This document shows, piece after piece, positions 33,130 through 43,457 of a DNA stretch of 64,000 nt. Position 1 is the first letter of the stretch; each line of letters opens with the position of its first letter. This DNA is from Bovifimicola ammoniilytica. GTDB lineage: Bacteria; Bacillota; Clostridia; Lachnospirales; Lachnospiraceae. The DNA lies in contig NZ_JAOQJN010000003.1 of assembly GCF_025567085.1 (NCBI RefSeq), positions 62,001 through 126,000 on the forward strand, given 5' to 3'. The position numbers were made by a program, and so were the translations under genes. The notes below the pieces were generated by a model that saw nothing but the letters and a program-made list of their open reading frames with translations, was not told where the DNA came from and searched no databases.

Positions 33130-34007
33130 CTAAAAACCAGATAATTTATTTTTATATTCATCAATATTTCTGTGAAGCAATTGTATCTGTTCCCTTAACT
33201 GTTTATTAGTATCAATAGCTTGACCATATAATTGCTTAACCTAATTCAATTCAGCTATCACTCTTTCCTTTTCTCTCTTTTCATCTTCATAGAATTTTGT
33301 GCCAAAATACTTCCTAGATATTGGATCTACTAATAGTTCACCCCAAATATATCCACCATTTTTCCCATCCAAGTTTTCTGTAATTTCAACAATTTGCTTC
33401 TCTTCATCCTCTGCATTGTTAAAATTATCTTTGACATTCCATTTACTGACTGTAAATTCTAAACATGCAAGTCCTTTTTGTTTCATTTGGCTTATCTTTT
33501 TACTATCTACCAGATGAGTATCTTTTATTTCAATTGCAAACTGACCTTCCCATTTTTCAACATAAATTGCTGGATCCGCTTTCGTGAAACTCACAAGCAA
33601 ATCAACAATTCGTCTACTTCCATCTTCCATAAAAATAGTTTATTCTTGCAATATTTCATCAGGATATATCGTCAGAGCCTCGCCCTTCCACCTTATTTCT
33701 AGACGCTCAATCCTAGAGATACATTCTTTGAAAAATTCATGTCTATATGATTCCTCACTGCCTTCTCCTTTGTTTTCGAATTCGGCATTATAATATCTAA
33801 AATAACTATTCTTAAGTATACCATTTTTCCCAGTTTAAAAACCATTCTTACTTTATTTTCCGTTTTTTTACAAATGCTATAAATGTTATTTTTATACTTT
33901 TCCCAAAGATCTGGCCGATTCTGTTTCCAATCTAATGCATCCCATATAGTAATTCTTCTATATTTTCCATCTATTAATAAATCTGCCCTTCTTTTCAATA
34001 ACATCAT
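33130..34007 (-). pseudogene. CoiA-like nuclease-domain gene, broken by a frameshift and two stops
   Basis: Three frames join into one protein: LLIDGKYRRITIWDALDWKQ (from 34007), then after a frameshift near 33830 FENKGEGSEESYRHEFFKE (the CoiA-like E-S-x-x-H-x-x-x-K region), a TAA at 33640-33642, VEKWEGQFAIEIKDTHLVDS (an E-x-K nuclease core), a TAG at 33241-33243 and a coiled tail to 33130. CoiA proteins are competence-associated nucleases; similar domains occur in defence islands. It is dead as written, and borders the Gabija pair. Confidence 0.6.
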
Positions 34008-34024
34008 CTCCTTCTGTGTCTTTG

Positions 34025-35171
34025 TTAATAAATTCTATACTCGTCCAACATTTTCTTTAGTACAATTGCATTCTCATATTCCTCTTTAAACGCATCCTCT
34101 CGATATGCACTTGGCAATTCCATATGTGGTAATCGTACATCCTCCAAATAATTCTGTCGTTCTGCCCATTTCGTAGCTGCATACTCTTTAAAATTTTCTT
34201 TCTCCTCATTTGATGAAAATATCAATATACATTCTTCAAATTGTTCTCTTGCATACATAGCTTCATGACTATCATAATCACAAAAGAAATCATGTAAAAT
34301 CATTTTCTTTGTTCCTTTTACATAGTATTTAAAGCAAACATTTCCTTCATAACGCCAATCATCAAACAAAAAATCTGTACATGGAACATTTGTAAAATAT
34401 CTACCACCATCTAATCCTGCACCAATAATAGAAAATAGTGTTGTCTGATGATACTTAACATTAATATTATACCAACGTGGTCTACTATCCGACTGGCTGA
34501 ACAAATAATACTCATACCCATCTCTATCATCACACCTAAAATGCTCAATAATATATTCTGGAGAATATTTATAATATTGGCGTGTTATAGCACCATCCTG
34601 GCACATCTTCCCATTCTTCCTTATTCAACAAATAATAAAATACCTGTTCAAGTGGCGCCATCAATAATCGAAATCTCTTTTTCCACAGATATTCAATATG
34701 TGAAATTTCAGCAGTTTTGTTTTTAGGTGTGTTACTGTCCATTACTCTAGTATATATGTTGTTATCATTCACCCCTCGATACGACTCTTCCAGAACATAA
34801 GGAGTAGAATATCCATTTTTTATTATAATTATATCTATTGTGCCTGTTTCCAGTTGCATTGTTTCAACCACTACACGAGGTCTAATCCCACCTGCAAACT
34901 TCTTATTTCTCACAAAATCCACTAGCATTTGCGTCGATTTTCGATTCTCTGCATTGGTCATATCATTAACACAATAATCATTTTCTTCATCAATTCCTAT
35001 GATGATATACGCATCTCGATTCTCTAGATTATTGGCCATACAAATAATATCATGTAACAAATCCGACTGTTTTCCATCTTCATACCATTCTTTTTTAAAG
35101 TCCCAATATGCTCCTTCTTGTTTGAGGGATATTAGCTCCAATATTTCTTCTTTTTGCAATTCTGAAAGCAT
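34025..35171 (-). pseudogene. AlbA_2 (Schlafen-like) ATPase-domain gene with a frameshift
   Basis: The first part (from 35171) has the AlbA_2 features KQEGAYWDFKKEW, LLHDIICMANNLENRDAYII and IGIDEEN, as in Schlafen/divergent AAA_4 proteins of nucleic-acid defence. Around 34570-34606 the frame shifts by one base and continues as GAITRQYYKYSPEYIIEHF to 34025, giving an expected protein of about 380 residues. GGAG fits the ATG at 35171. Two fragments might be made but the intact gene is not. Confidence 0.7.
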
Positions 35172-35210
35172 ACTCTTCTCCATTCGTTTAAATGTATTTT
35201 TATATAGTTT

Positions 35211-36965
35211 CTATATATACTCATAATTCCATTTATCTACTGGAAAACGCTTATATTCCTTCAATTTTTTATTTTCTGGCATCGCAATCATTAATAGTCG
35301 TCTTGGTCTTGTCATCGCAACATAAGCTATCCTCATCAATTCGTCTTCCAAATCACCCTCCATTAAAAACTTGGGTGTAAGTGTTTTTCCAGTCTTACTT
35401 TTTACATAAATCAAAACCGCATCATAAGTTTCACCCTTTACTCCATGAATTGACGATCTTGTATAATCTCCACTGGTTTTCTTTTCAAAATAATTTTTTA
35501 ATGGTATATCCTTAAACTCTGGATTACTCTTATCTCTCATTTTTATCTTGAAAATATCTTTTATATTAGTCCCCTCTGCAATTTGGAAATTATATTTTTG
35601 TAAAACATCAATATACAGATTTGTAAGCTGGCTTATCCATTCTGCTATACCTAAATCTATATTGGGCAAACCACAAAAAACATCAATTATAAAATCTTTC
35701 CAATTTTCCTCATCTGTATATTCCCTTATCTTTTTACTCATTAAATACTCATCTGTTTCCTCACCAACAAGAATTCTAAACGATGCTTTAGACATATCAC
35801 TGAATGCCTTCTTGCGAGAACCACATTTCCATTCATATGCAGCTTTTGCAATCAGCTCTATTTCTTTACTTTTCCACAAGTCCTTAATATCTGTATCTGA
35901 ATGAATTCTTCCTCTTGTAAGAACAGCCACCTTATCCGATTTAATTTCTATATCCATACTACGACATTTTTCAAGAAAATAATCTATCACCTCAGACTCT
36001 GTATTTTCGTTCGTTAAAAGCAGTACGGGTTTTTGGCTCTCATCTTTATAATCTCCCACCGCATCGTTTGATCTTTGTCCTTGCAATGTTGCCGAAAAAC
36101 AAGACGTTGCATTACAAATATGCTGTGAACTGCGAAAATTTCCCGTCAGTTCAATGCACTCCCATGACTCTGCATCTATTTTCTTTTTAAAACACTCTGG
36201 ATTTGCATTTCTCCATTCATATATAGCTTGATCCGGATCTCCCACTAAAAATATTGATTTTATACCTGCTTCCGTTAGCAAATCAAATACAGCCATCTGT
36301 TCCTCTGATGTATCTTGAACCTCATCAATAATAATGACTGGAAAACGTTCAACTATTGCTGTTGCAATCATTGGATATTCTTTTAGCAACCTATATGCAA
36401 AAGATGCAACCTCATTTTGGAATATAATGTTTTTCTTCATAAGCATCACTTTATATTGCTGGCAAGGAAGAAGTTGACTCTTTCCACGTAATTCACAACT
36501 AACAATTTCTTTATCTTTATAAAATTTATTGTCAATTCCCCATTGAAATTTTTCTATGTTGTCTACACATCCATTGCGATAACATTCTGTTCTCCAATAC
36601 CTATAAGGTATTTTCCAATTATCACTCAAAGCAATCAATGGTCTTACTTTTTCATGTGTCTTTAAATAGCCATATCTCAAGACAATAAATTCATTAATAA
36701 AACTATCAACCGTCCCAATGTAATGAGGATAATCCAATTTACCAATCCCCTTATTCAACAAATATGCTTTTTTATAGATTTCTTCACTAGCAACATTTGT
36801 GAATGACAAAACTGCAACTCCTTGATGATATCTATCCCAGTTATCCAAATAAGACAATAACTTAGTCGCTACAGAGTATGTTTTCCCACTACCTGGACAG
36901 GCTCTTACAATAACTCTACCTTCAGCTTCCAAAAACGATAATTGCTCACGTGTTAACTCTTCCAT
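35211..36965 (-). CDS. gajB: UvrD/PcrA-like helicase, GajB of a Gabija-type system
   Basis: This 584-residue superfamily I helicase shows VRACPGSGKTYSVATKL (Walker A), IIIDEVQDTSEEQ (Walker B), GDPDQAIYEWRNAN (motif III), LTGNFRSS (motif IV), SIHGVKGETYDAV (motif V) and AYVAMTRPRRLL (motif VI). The ATG at 36965 with AAAGG upstream starts 2 bp after the stop of the OLD-nuclease gene, so the two are co-translated. In Gabija, GajB senses or unwinds DNA ends and supports nucleotide depletion and cleavage with GajA during phage infection. All motifs look intact. Confidence 0.8.
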   Translation of the reverse strand: MEELTREQLSFLEAEGRVIVRACPGSGKTYSVATKLLSYLDNWDRYHQGVAVLSFTNVASEEIYKKAYLLNKGIGKLDYPHYIGTVDSFINEFIVLRYGYLKTHEKVRPLIALSDNWKIPYRYWRTECYRNGCVDNIEKFQWGIDNKFYKDKEIVSCELRGKSQLLPCQQYKVMLMKKNIIFQNEVASFAYRLLKEYPMIATAIVERFPVIIIDEVQDTSEEQMAVFDLLTEAGIKSIFLVGDPDQAIYEWRNANPECFKKKIDAESWECIELTGNFRSSQHICNATSCFSATLQGQRSNDAVGDYKDESQKPVLLLTNENTESEVIDYFLEKCRSMDIEIKSDKVAVLTRGRIHSDTDIKDLWKSKEIELIAKAAYEWKCGSRKKAFSDMSKASFRILVGEETDEYLMSKKIREYTDEENWKDFIIDVFCGLPNIDLGIAEWISQLTNLYIDVLQKYNFQIAEGTNIKDIFKIKMRDKSNPEFKDIPLKNYFEKKTSGDYTRSSIHGVKGETYDAVLIYVKSKTGKTLTPKFLMEGDLEDELMRIAYVAMTRPRRLLMIAMPENKKLKEYKRFPVDKWNYEYI

Positions 36966-36967
36966 AT

Positions 36968-38959
36968 CTACCTTTCCGTCACACAATACACTGCTTCTTT
37001 CAAATAATCAGGGATAACAAATTCTTTCTCGATATTTTCACCCTTTTTTCTCATTTCATACTGTTTCTTGATTATCTGACTTATATACTGTGCAATCGCT
37101 CCTTTGCATTTGTCTCTTGCTCGTATGAATAGCCATACACAAGCTGCTTTTTCATTCATATCATGCAATCTGTTTACCTTTTGTTCCAACGCAGGTCCCA
37201 ACTGTGAATACTCACTTTTTATAGCTTCTATAAAATATTCAATATTATTTTCATCACAACACAAGGCATATTCTAATGTTTTTGTTGCCTTAAATACATT
37301 GATACCCACAGTTCTACACGATGTTTCAAGTTCATTGCATCGCTCCGATGGTGTCCCGCTCAATAATTTGTTCGATATATCACTATTCACATCATCATAA
37401 TCAAAGTCCTTATTGATATAATTAGCTTCACTCTTCTTGGTACATCTATCATCATCTGTTACAATTGCAACCTTTGAAAAACAGGTTTGTACACTCTGCG
37501 AAGAAAATAAATTAACAAAAGGACCAAACGCAACGCTGTCTACATTCACAAGCTCAACTGCATATTTTTCTAATGGTCTGTCCAGTGTTTTTGCAATCTC
37601 CGGCAATAAAATTGCTTCACTAATGCCTTCTACAAATATAATACCTTTAGCAAAAAACATTTGAGATTTTGTTACATCCAAGTATTTCTGCAAATATTCT
37701 TTATTATCATCTGTTAAATTTGCTTCTGAAAATGGTAGACAATATTTTTTGTGTGCATTTTCATAAACCAAATTAATATTACCTATATCCACCTTTGATG
37801 CCAATGTTGGTGAATGCGAAGTGAAAATAATTTGTATATTTGCATCTCCTTGATTTGTATCAGTCAAAAAAGTATGTACTAATTCCTGTAATTGCGGATG
37901 CAAATGTGCTTCTGGCTCTTCAATTAAAAGCAAATGTTGATACACTCCACCTCGTTCAATTGCCATATCACCAAGCACCGCCGACATGAATAAAAGATTA
38001 TTGTATCCTAATCCATTCTGATATAATTCAAATGAACTGCTTGCAATCTCATTTATTCTTGTTACTAATTCCGGAGCCATATCTTCAACATTTTCTAAAA
38101 TAGACGTTTCAAAATATATCCCATTTTCGTTTTGTTGTATTTTTCTATTATCTTCATGTTCTCTTGCATATTGCTGGGCTCTCGAATACTCACCATCACT
38201 TATTGAAACTAATATCCATTTAGGTTTTACCCAAGCTCTTAACGATGAGGCAATTGAATCGAATCTTGGCTCTATTAACCCTATATCAACATGCTGGCTC
38301 AAAAAATCTTGTTCTATACGAGCTAAATTATCATTAATTGTTTTTCTGGTCTTTTTTAGTTCTTCTTTTTCCAATAGGGTATTATTTGCACTATTTAGTA
38401 TGTCCACTAATTCTGCTCGTGTGCCTTCATCTGGCACCAAACTTCTTAATAATTGAGCTAATTTACTGTTTCTAGCTGGTTTCATTTCACTCTCAGAATC
38501 TCTTAATGCACCCAAAAACATTACATCCATTGCATCGAAAGTGTCTGATGACAGTGGATTTCCCTCTGTTCCGATTCCCCAATGTATTGCTCTCACTTTT
38601 TCTATACCATTAGCAACAATCACTCTTTCAAAACGAATATGAAATTCTCCACCTTGTCCACCCGCACTTTCAGGATTCCATATTTCTACTAATCTTGTTG
38701 GTACTTCTTCCAAATAAATATCAAACAATGCAAACTCAGCTGCATTTCCATCTTCACTAACGTGAAAATCAGCTCTGGTAAAAAAAATGTCTTTCTTATA
38801 TGTTACGGTAGAAAATGCAATTCTGATAGCATCCATGACAGTGGATTTTCCGGAATTATTTTCACCGATAATTGCATTTACACCCTTATTAAATTGTAAG
38901 GTAATTCCATCCTCATCAAAGGCTCTGAAGTTTTTTATAGTCAGTTTTTCTATATACAT
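36968..38959 (-). CDS. gajA: OLD-family ATPase-TOPRIM nuclease, GajA of a Gabija-type system
   Basis: This is a 663-residue protein. The ATPase part has KLTIKNFRAFDE, IIGENNSGKSTVMDA (Walker A), the signature near YNNLLFMSAVLG, and LLLIEEPEAHLHPQ (Walker B), IIFTSHSPTLAS (H-loop). The TOPRIM part has IIFVEGISEAILLPE (Glu) and VAIVTDDDRC (DxD). This order defines OLD-family nucleases; followed directly by a UvrD-like helicase it fits Gabija, a phage-defence complex with nicking activity controlled by nucleotides. It is a little longer than the best-known GajA proteins (just under 600 residues). GAGGTG precedes the ATG. Confidence 0.8.
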   Translation of the reverse strand: MYIEKLTIKNFRAFDEDGITLQFNKGVNAIIGENNSGKSTVMDAIRIAFSTVTYKKDIFFTRADFHVSEDGNAAEFALFDIYLEEVPTRLVEIWNPESAGGQGGEFHIRFERVIVANGIEKVRAIHWGIGTEGNPLSSDTFDAMDVMFLGALRDSESEMKPARNSKLAQLLRSLVPDEGTRAELVDILNSANNTLLEKEELKKTRKTINDNLARIEQDFLSQHVDIGLIEPRFDSIASSLRAWVKPKWILVSISDGEYSRAQQYAREHEDNRKIQQNENGIYFETSILENVEDMAPELVTRINEIASSSFELYQNGLGYNNLLFMSAVLGDMAIERGGVYQHLLLIEEPEAHLHPQLQELVHTFLTDTNQGDANIQIIFTSHSPTLASKVDIGNINLVYENAHKKYCLPFSEANLTDDNKEYLQKYLDVTKSQMFFAKGIIFVEGISEAILLPEIAKTLDRPLEKYAVELVNVDSVAFGPFVNLFSSQSVQTCFSKVAIVTDDDRCTKKSEANYINKDFDYDDVNSDISNKLLSGTPSERCNELETSCRTVGINVFKATKTLEYALCCDENNIEYFIEAIKSEYSQLGPALEQKVNRLHDMNEKAACVWLFIRARDKCKGAIAQYISQIIKKQYEMRKKGENIEKEFVIPDYLKEAVYCVTER

Positions 38960-39015
38960 TTTGTCACCTCGTTATCTGAAAATATCACTGATAAAATCTA
39001 CTCTTTTTTATAATG

Positions 39016-39964
39016 TTATATATCCTGATAAAACTGGAATTTGCTTATCTCCTGATTAAGAATTCTATTTATATCACCTTTTTCATCTATATCGACCTCA
39101 AACTTGGTCAATAAATTATCCAATCCACCCAAACTCAACCCTGTTAATCGTGATATAAGATAAGGATTTACACCATTTATTGCCAAATCAACTATCGCCG
39201 TATTTCTAATACATTCTACGGAAAACGTATCTTTATCTTTTGGTACATCATACCCTATTTCCTTTAAAGCATAATAAAAAGGCGTATTAAATACATTTTC
39301 TGAATATTTGCATCCACAAAACAATTCGAAAAATAAGTCTTCTTTTTGAATATTTTTATTTATTTGTTCTAATTCATTTTTAATATCCAAACTCAATGCT
39401 CTAGGTAATTTTATCTCAAATCCATTAATGGTTACATAATCAAACCCCTCTGAAAAATCACCAACCTTTAAACTAGCTATTACTTTTCTCTTTGTCGGTG
39501 TCAAAAGAGTAATCTTAAAGAAAAACCCCATCATAGTCATGTTACTATATTTTTTAGATTTGCTATTAAAGTAATCCAATAATTCTTTTATCTGATCCGA
39601 TTCAAAGTGTCCTCTTTCACTTGCCAGCTTCAAATTACACTCTTCAATTATATTCTGCTTAAATAAATCATAATCTGGAATTTGATTAAAGACATTTGTT
39701 GCTATTCCTTCTTTTAAAAAAAATCCAAAAAACCTTTTTATTGCATTTAAATGATTGTTCATGGTACTAACGGTTTGAATTGCATCTTTTTCGTTATAAT
39801 ACTGAACAGAGTCTTTTAAATGCTCACTTTTTATTTCTATCGTTTTGTCTCCCATTCCAATATGCTCTATATAATCAACAAACATTAGCGTATGATGTAT
39901 AATATAAATATTCCAGTTCCGTAGATTCTATAAATTTTTCTCTACACATTCTAATGTGACTCAT
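39016..39964 (-). pseudogene. Tyrosine-recombinase-like gene with a frameshift near its start
   Basis: GGAGGG and an ATG at 39964 open MSHIRMCREKFIESTELEYL, which shifts by one base near 39885 into MFVDYIEHIGMGDKTIEI and runs to 39016. The fold is integrase-like: an N-terminal SAM-like part (MNNHLNAIKRFFGFFLKEGI) and ITLLTPTKRKVIASLKVGDF. In the C-terminal region VECIRNTAIVDLAINGVN replaces the usual HxLRH, and no clear catalytic Tyr follows. So even unshifted it may not recombine DNA. It lies upstream of gajA on the same strand. Confidence 0.55.
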
Positions 39965-40137
39965 AATACCCTCCAACATTTTGCTTTTAAAATATTATAT
40001 CACGAATAATTCTACAATTCTATCGGGAAATCAAAAAAATCACCCAATTTACATCATCGTAAAATGAGTGACTTTTCACAATTTATACTTTTTTCTTTCG
40101 GATAATTCCGAGTAAATACCTCTCACTATTTCATTGT

Positions 40138-40851
40138 CTATGACTCTCTTCCCATCTTGCTATTTGAAGAAATAAGTCTCCCCCTTCCCTCAACCTTAAC
40201 AAGTATCTCTAACTCTTTTAATGCATCCTTGGCAATCCACATCTTATTCTTATTGCCACTTTCTTTCAATTCATAAGCTAAAAGTATTGCCTTTTCATTG
40301 TAAGTAAAATCTTTCTTACCTATCTCCCGCAATGCCCAAGAAATCGCCTTTCTAACATGTTCATGTTCACTATCAGAATACTCTTGTATAATGCCCAAAT
40401 AATCATCAAGCGTATCATTGATAATCGTTTTGTTATGTACTACAGAAGAAGCTATTAACGTAAATGCTGCTCTCTTCTTGTAAATATGTGTACTTGTCAT
40501 CCAATTAGAAATAAACTCATCATAGTTCTTCAGCTTAATAATTAGATTTTTACACAAGTGATTGCACAAATCCCACGACTGTACATCACATATAAGTTTA
40601 TCTATTTCATCATGGGATATAGTCTTCTTGTCAAAAACCAATACCGCCAATAATTTTGCTTCGTGATAACCAGAATTCCACAGCTCTCTTGCCAGTTCAT
40701 TTGACTTTCCTGTTTTCTTTGCTATTGCACGAACAACGGCTGTCGAAACACCTATACTATATTCTTCCGGAATACCCATTTTCACGACATTCGCTTTGTA
40801 TTTTTCAGAAGCATTTGCTTTTAGCTCTTCAATAATTTCATCACAAGTCAT
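40138..40851 (-). CDS. DNA alkylation repair protein (AlkD-like)
   Basis: This is a 237-residue all-helical protein of the DNA alkylation repair family (HEAT-like repeats). KANVVKMGIPEEYSIGVS, SGYHEAKLLAVLV, VQSWDLCNHLC and KRAAFTLIASSV match the family, including the tryptophan and aspartate (W-D) that contact damaged DNA in AlkD glycosylases. It would remove bulky or positively charged alkylated purines. Its ATG overlaps the original stop of the SRPBCC gene (ATGA), so they were once coupled. Confidence 0.85.
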   Translation of the reverse strand: MTCDEIIEELKANASEKYKANVVKMGIPEEYSIGVSTAVVRAIAKKTGKSNELARELWNSGYHEAKLLAVLVFDKKTISHDEIDKLICDVQSWDLCNHLCKNLIIKLKNYDEFISNWMTSTHIYKKRAAFTLIASSVVHNKTIINDTLDDYLGIIQEYSDSEHEHVRKAISWALREIGKKDFTYNEKAILLAYELKESGNKNKMWIAKDALKELEILVKVEGRGRLISSNSKMGRES

Positions 40852-41252
40852 CTTTTTGCCTCCAATGATTCTCTTAAATCCTGAATGTATTTAGCCTACT
40901 GTTTCTTTAAATACATTCCCACAAAAGGCTTCATAATCAGCTTTTTAGCGGTTACATCTTCTGTAAATTCAATAAATGTAACACCATCGTTATAAGAAAA
41001 TTTTCTCGTCCAATGCCCCTGCATATTACCGTTTTCCATATCGAATTCATATTTCTTACATTCATCAAAAGCAGTAATTTTAAACTTTGTAACATAACCA
41101 TCCTTCGTATGTTCCTCGAACTCTTTTTCAGGCACAGTCACCACAATTTTATCTATGTCACTTCTCCTAGAATAGTTATCCAATGCTTTAACTAATTCCC
41201 ATACTTTTTCTATTTCACACTTAAATTCCACTTTAATTGTTGCTACTGACAC
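40848..41252 (-). pseudogene. SRPBCC-family protein with a late nonsense codon
   Basis: The frame encodes 118 residues of a Bet v1/SRPBCC lipid-pocket fold (KVEFKCEIEKVWELVKALDN, then HWTRKFSYNDGVTFIEFTED). A TAG at 40896-40898 is followed in frame by AKYIQDLRESLEAKR and a TGA that overlaps the next ATG. The C-terminal helix of this fold would be lost with the last 16 residues. Function may be weakened rather than lost. Its start lies inside the end of the AraC effector gene. Confidence 0.75.
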
Positions 41253-42104
41253 TATTATCCTCCTTCTTCACAACCGGTAGCCAGTATTCATATATTGCAT
41301 CCTTAGGATCTGCTTTTATATATACCTCAACATCAGGTATCTCCGCATACTCATACCCGGATGTGGGCAACCATTCTGTTATGACACGGCGTTCCAATTC
41401 TTGCAGAGAAACATTGGTTCCACGTCCTGAAAACACAGCCCAAGTTGCAACAGGAATATGGTACTGTTCAAAGTTATCACTATCTTCTGTAGAACTTACA
41501 ACAATAAAATATTTCCATTCCTTTTCATTATGTACGCTTACACCCAACAATCCTTCCGGCTTATCATTCATTATTCCATAAAGTTTGACAAGGGTTCCAT
41601 TTTCCAGTGCTATATTCCATTTGTGTGGTATTCTTGCAAAATTTTCCTCAAGCACCTTACTTAATGGACAACTTTTTCCAACAATGCGAAAGGCTTCTTT
41701 TGTTTCAATTCTGAAATTCATTTTCTCCATACCTTGTACCGAAATAGAAAACTTTATTGCCGGATAAGATTTCAAAGTTGCATTTTTCTTCTTTGCTACA
41801 GATGGTGTGCTATACCGTGTATGCTCTGAAATGCGCGATTAAAAGCTGTCGGTGAATCATATCCATATTTCAGAGCAATATCAATAACCTTTGCTCCTGC
41901 ATCTTGTAAATCAACTGCTGCCAATGACATTTTTCTCCTTCTGATGTACTCAGAAACCGAAATATTTGTCATGTAAAAGAACATTCTTTGAAAATGATAC
42001 GCGGGAAAATTTGCAATCTCAGCAACCTTTTCATAGTCTATTTTCTCAAGCAAATGATCTTCCATGTATTCAACAGCACTGTTTAATCGCTCAATCCATT
42101 CCAT
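41233..42104 (-). pseudogene. AraC-family regulator with GyrI-like effector domain, frameshifted
   Basis: The first part (42104 to about 41800) is a complete AraC HTH pair: YEKVAEIANFPAYHFQRMFF and VIDIALKYGYDSPTAFNRAF. After SIHGI the frame shifts by one base and continues as TPSVAKKKNATLKSYPAIKF, then a GyrI-like effector domain (residues about 115-285, with GMEKMNFRIETKEAFRIVGK). Normally these are one protein sensing small molecules. As written, an HTH-only protein of 102 residues is made. Confidence 0.8.
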
Positions 42105-42163
42105 AAAATGATACCACCTTTATAATACAAATTCCTCTCTTTTTCCTACAAATAAAAGAAAGA

Positions 42164-42805
42164 TTAAACATTTTCTTGTTTTTTAATCGGATGTCTAATT
42201 ACTGTCTTCCACTTCTCCGGCGCAACCTTTCTTGCATCAGACATATATATTTCATGATGTAACCGATTTTCATTTATGTCATTTTCATATCCATTCTCTT
42301 CTAAGAACGTATCCATAATCGCTACAGATTCCGGTTCATTATCAAAAGGCCCTATATGCATGATTTGAACACATAGACCTTCTTCAATGGTCAGAAATTC
42401 TGCTTTGCTACAATCAAGCTTTTTCTTTCTTGTTGCAGTTTCTACCGCCCACTCGAAATCCTTCTTTGTAATAAAATCAGGTAATCTAATAACAGAAATC
42501 CAATTAAATGAATCCTTATTCCTGTAGTCTGCGCCTCTTACATTTTCTTGCCACCAGAAACCTTCCACGGGTGGAACTACATATTTGAAAAATCCTTCTA
42601 TCTTGTAATCGGTTTTGTAACTCATCTTCAAAGTATATGCAACAAAATACAATACACTTATTGCCTGTTGGTACTCGCCATCCGGAGTATTCGGATTCCC
42701 TTTTCCTCTGACAGCAATATAATTAGCCGTCGGAACATTGACTATTTCAGGTTTATTCTTAGGCATATAAAATTCTTTATATTCCTTTTTTAAATCAAAA
42801 GCCAT
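42164..42805 (-). CDS. GyrI-like small-molecule-binding protein
   Basis: This 213-residue stand-alone GyrI-like/SOUL-type domain protein has VNVPTANYIAVRGKGNPNTP, WWQENVRGADYRNKDSFNWI and LCVQIMHIGPFDNEPES, as in bacterial GyrI-like proteins that bind or hydrolyse small electrophiles. The H-x-G-P-F-D/Y-E motif is intact. It lies just upstream of the broken AraC/GyrI regulator and next to an acetyltransferase, and may belong to the same response. Confidence 0.8.
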   Translation of the reverse strand: MAFDLKKEYKEFYMPKNKPEIVNVPTANYIAVRGKGNPNTPDGEYQQAISVLYFVAYTLKMSYKTDYKIEGFFKYVVPPVEGFWWQENVRGADYRNKDSFNWISVIRLPDFITKKDFEWAVETATRKKKLDCSKAEFLTIEEGLCVQIMHIGPFDNEPESVAIMDTFLEENGYENDINENRLHHEIYMSDARKVAPEKWKTVIRHPIKKQENV

Positions 42806-42808
42806 TCC

Positions 42809-43372
42809 CTACACCTCCCGAACATAATAGGAATCGTACTTTGTTCCATTATGCCCTATTAACGATTCTTCTGATAAAGAAAATCCCATATGTTCTAAAG
42901 CCTGTATACGCTCTTGGGCAATTGAAACTACCTTAGTAGCAATCATTTCACAAGCAAACATATCTCTCGTTTCAGGAATAATAATACCAAGAATATCCTC
43001 TATTGTATCCTGCTTCTCATAATCACCTCTTAAGTCAAGTCGGAGCAATCCGCAATTATTAAAATAATCCTTTGCCTTTCGATTAAACAGCTCTATCGTA
43101 CCAATTGCGCAGTTGGCACTTTTATCAATAATTGTCCAGCGTACATAATATCTGCTTTGGTATTCTCTTTTCCAAAACGCAATGGTATCCTTCATTTCTT
43201 CAATTGAAGTATAGTAAAAACCATTCACACAATTATCACTGTTAAAAATCGGTACTGCATCCTTATCGGAATATACCTTAAGCAAATCCTCTGCGTCACC
43301 ATCCTCAATTTCTCTCAGCAGAAACACTTCACTTTCCATAACAGGAATTTGTTCATATACATCAATACCCAT
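42809..43372 (-). CDS. GNAT-family N-acetyltransferase (RimJ/RimL-like)
   Basis: This is a 187-residue protein with FLLREIEDGDAEDLLKVYSD at the N-terminus, FWKREYQSRYYVRWTIIDKS and CAIGTIELFNRKA, typical of the RimJ/RimL group. The acetyl-CoA loop is poorly conserved, so activity is uncertain. GGAGG fits the ATG at 43372. It lies 3 bp before the GyrI-like gene, so the two form an operon. Confidence 0.7.
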   Translation of the reverse strand: MGIDVYEQIPVMESEVFLLREIEDGDAEDLLKVYSDKDAVPIFNSDNCVNGFYYTSIEEMKDTIAFWKREYQSRYYVRWTIIDKSANCAIGTIELFNRKAKDYFNNCGLLRLDLRGDYEKQDTIEDILGIIIPETRDMFACEMIATKVVSIAQERIQALEHMGFSLSEESLIGHNGTKYDSYYVREV

Positions 43373-43457
43373 CTTCTCATCAACCTCCATATCGTAATTT
43401 GTTAAACATTAAATAACTTCATATACATTATCTCACACAAATTACGACACCTATATG

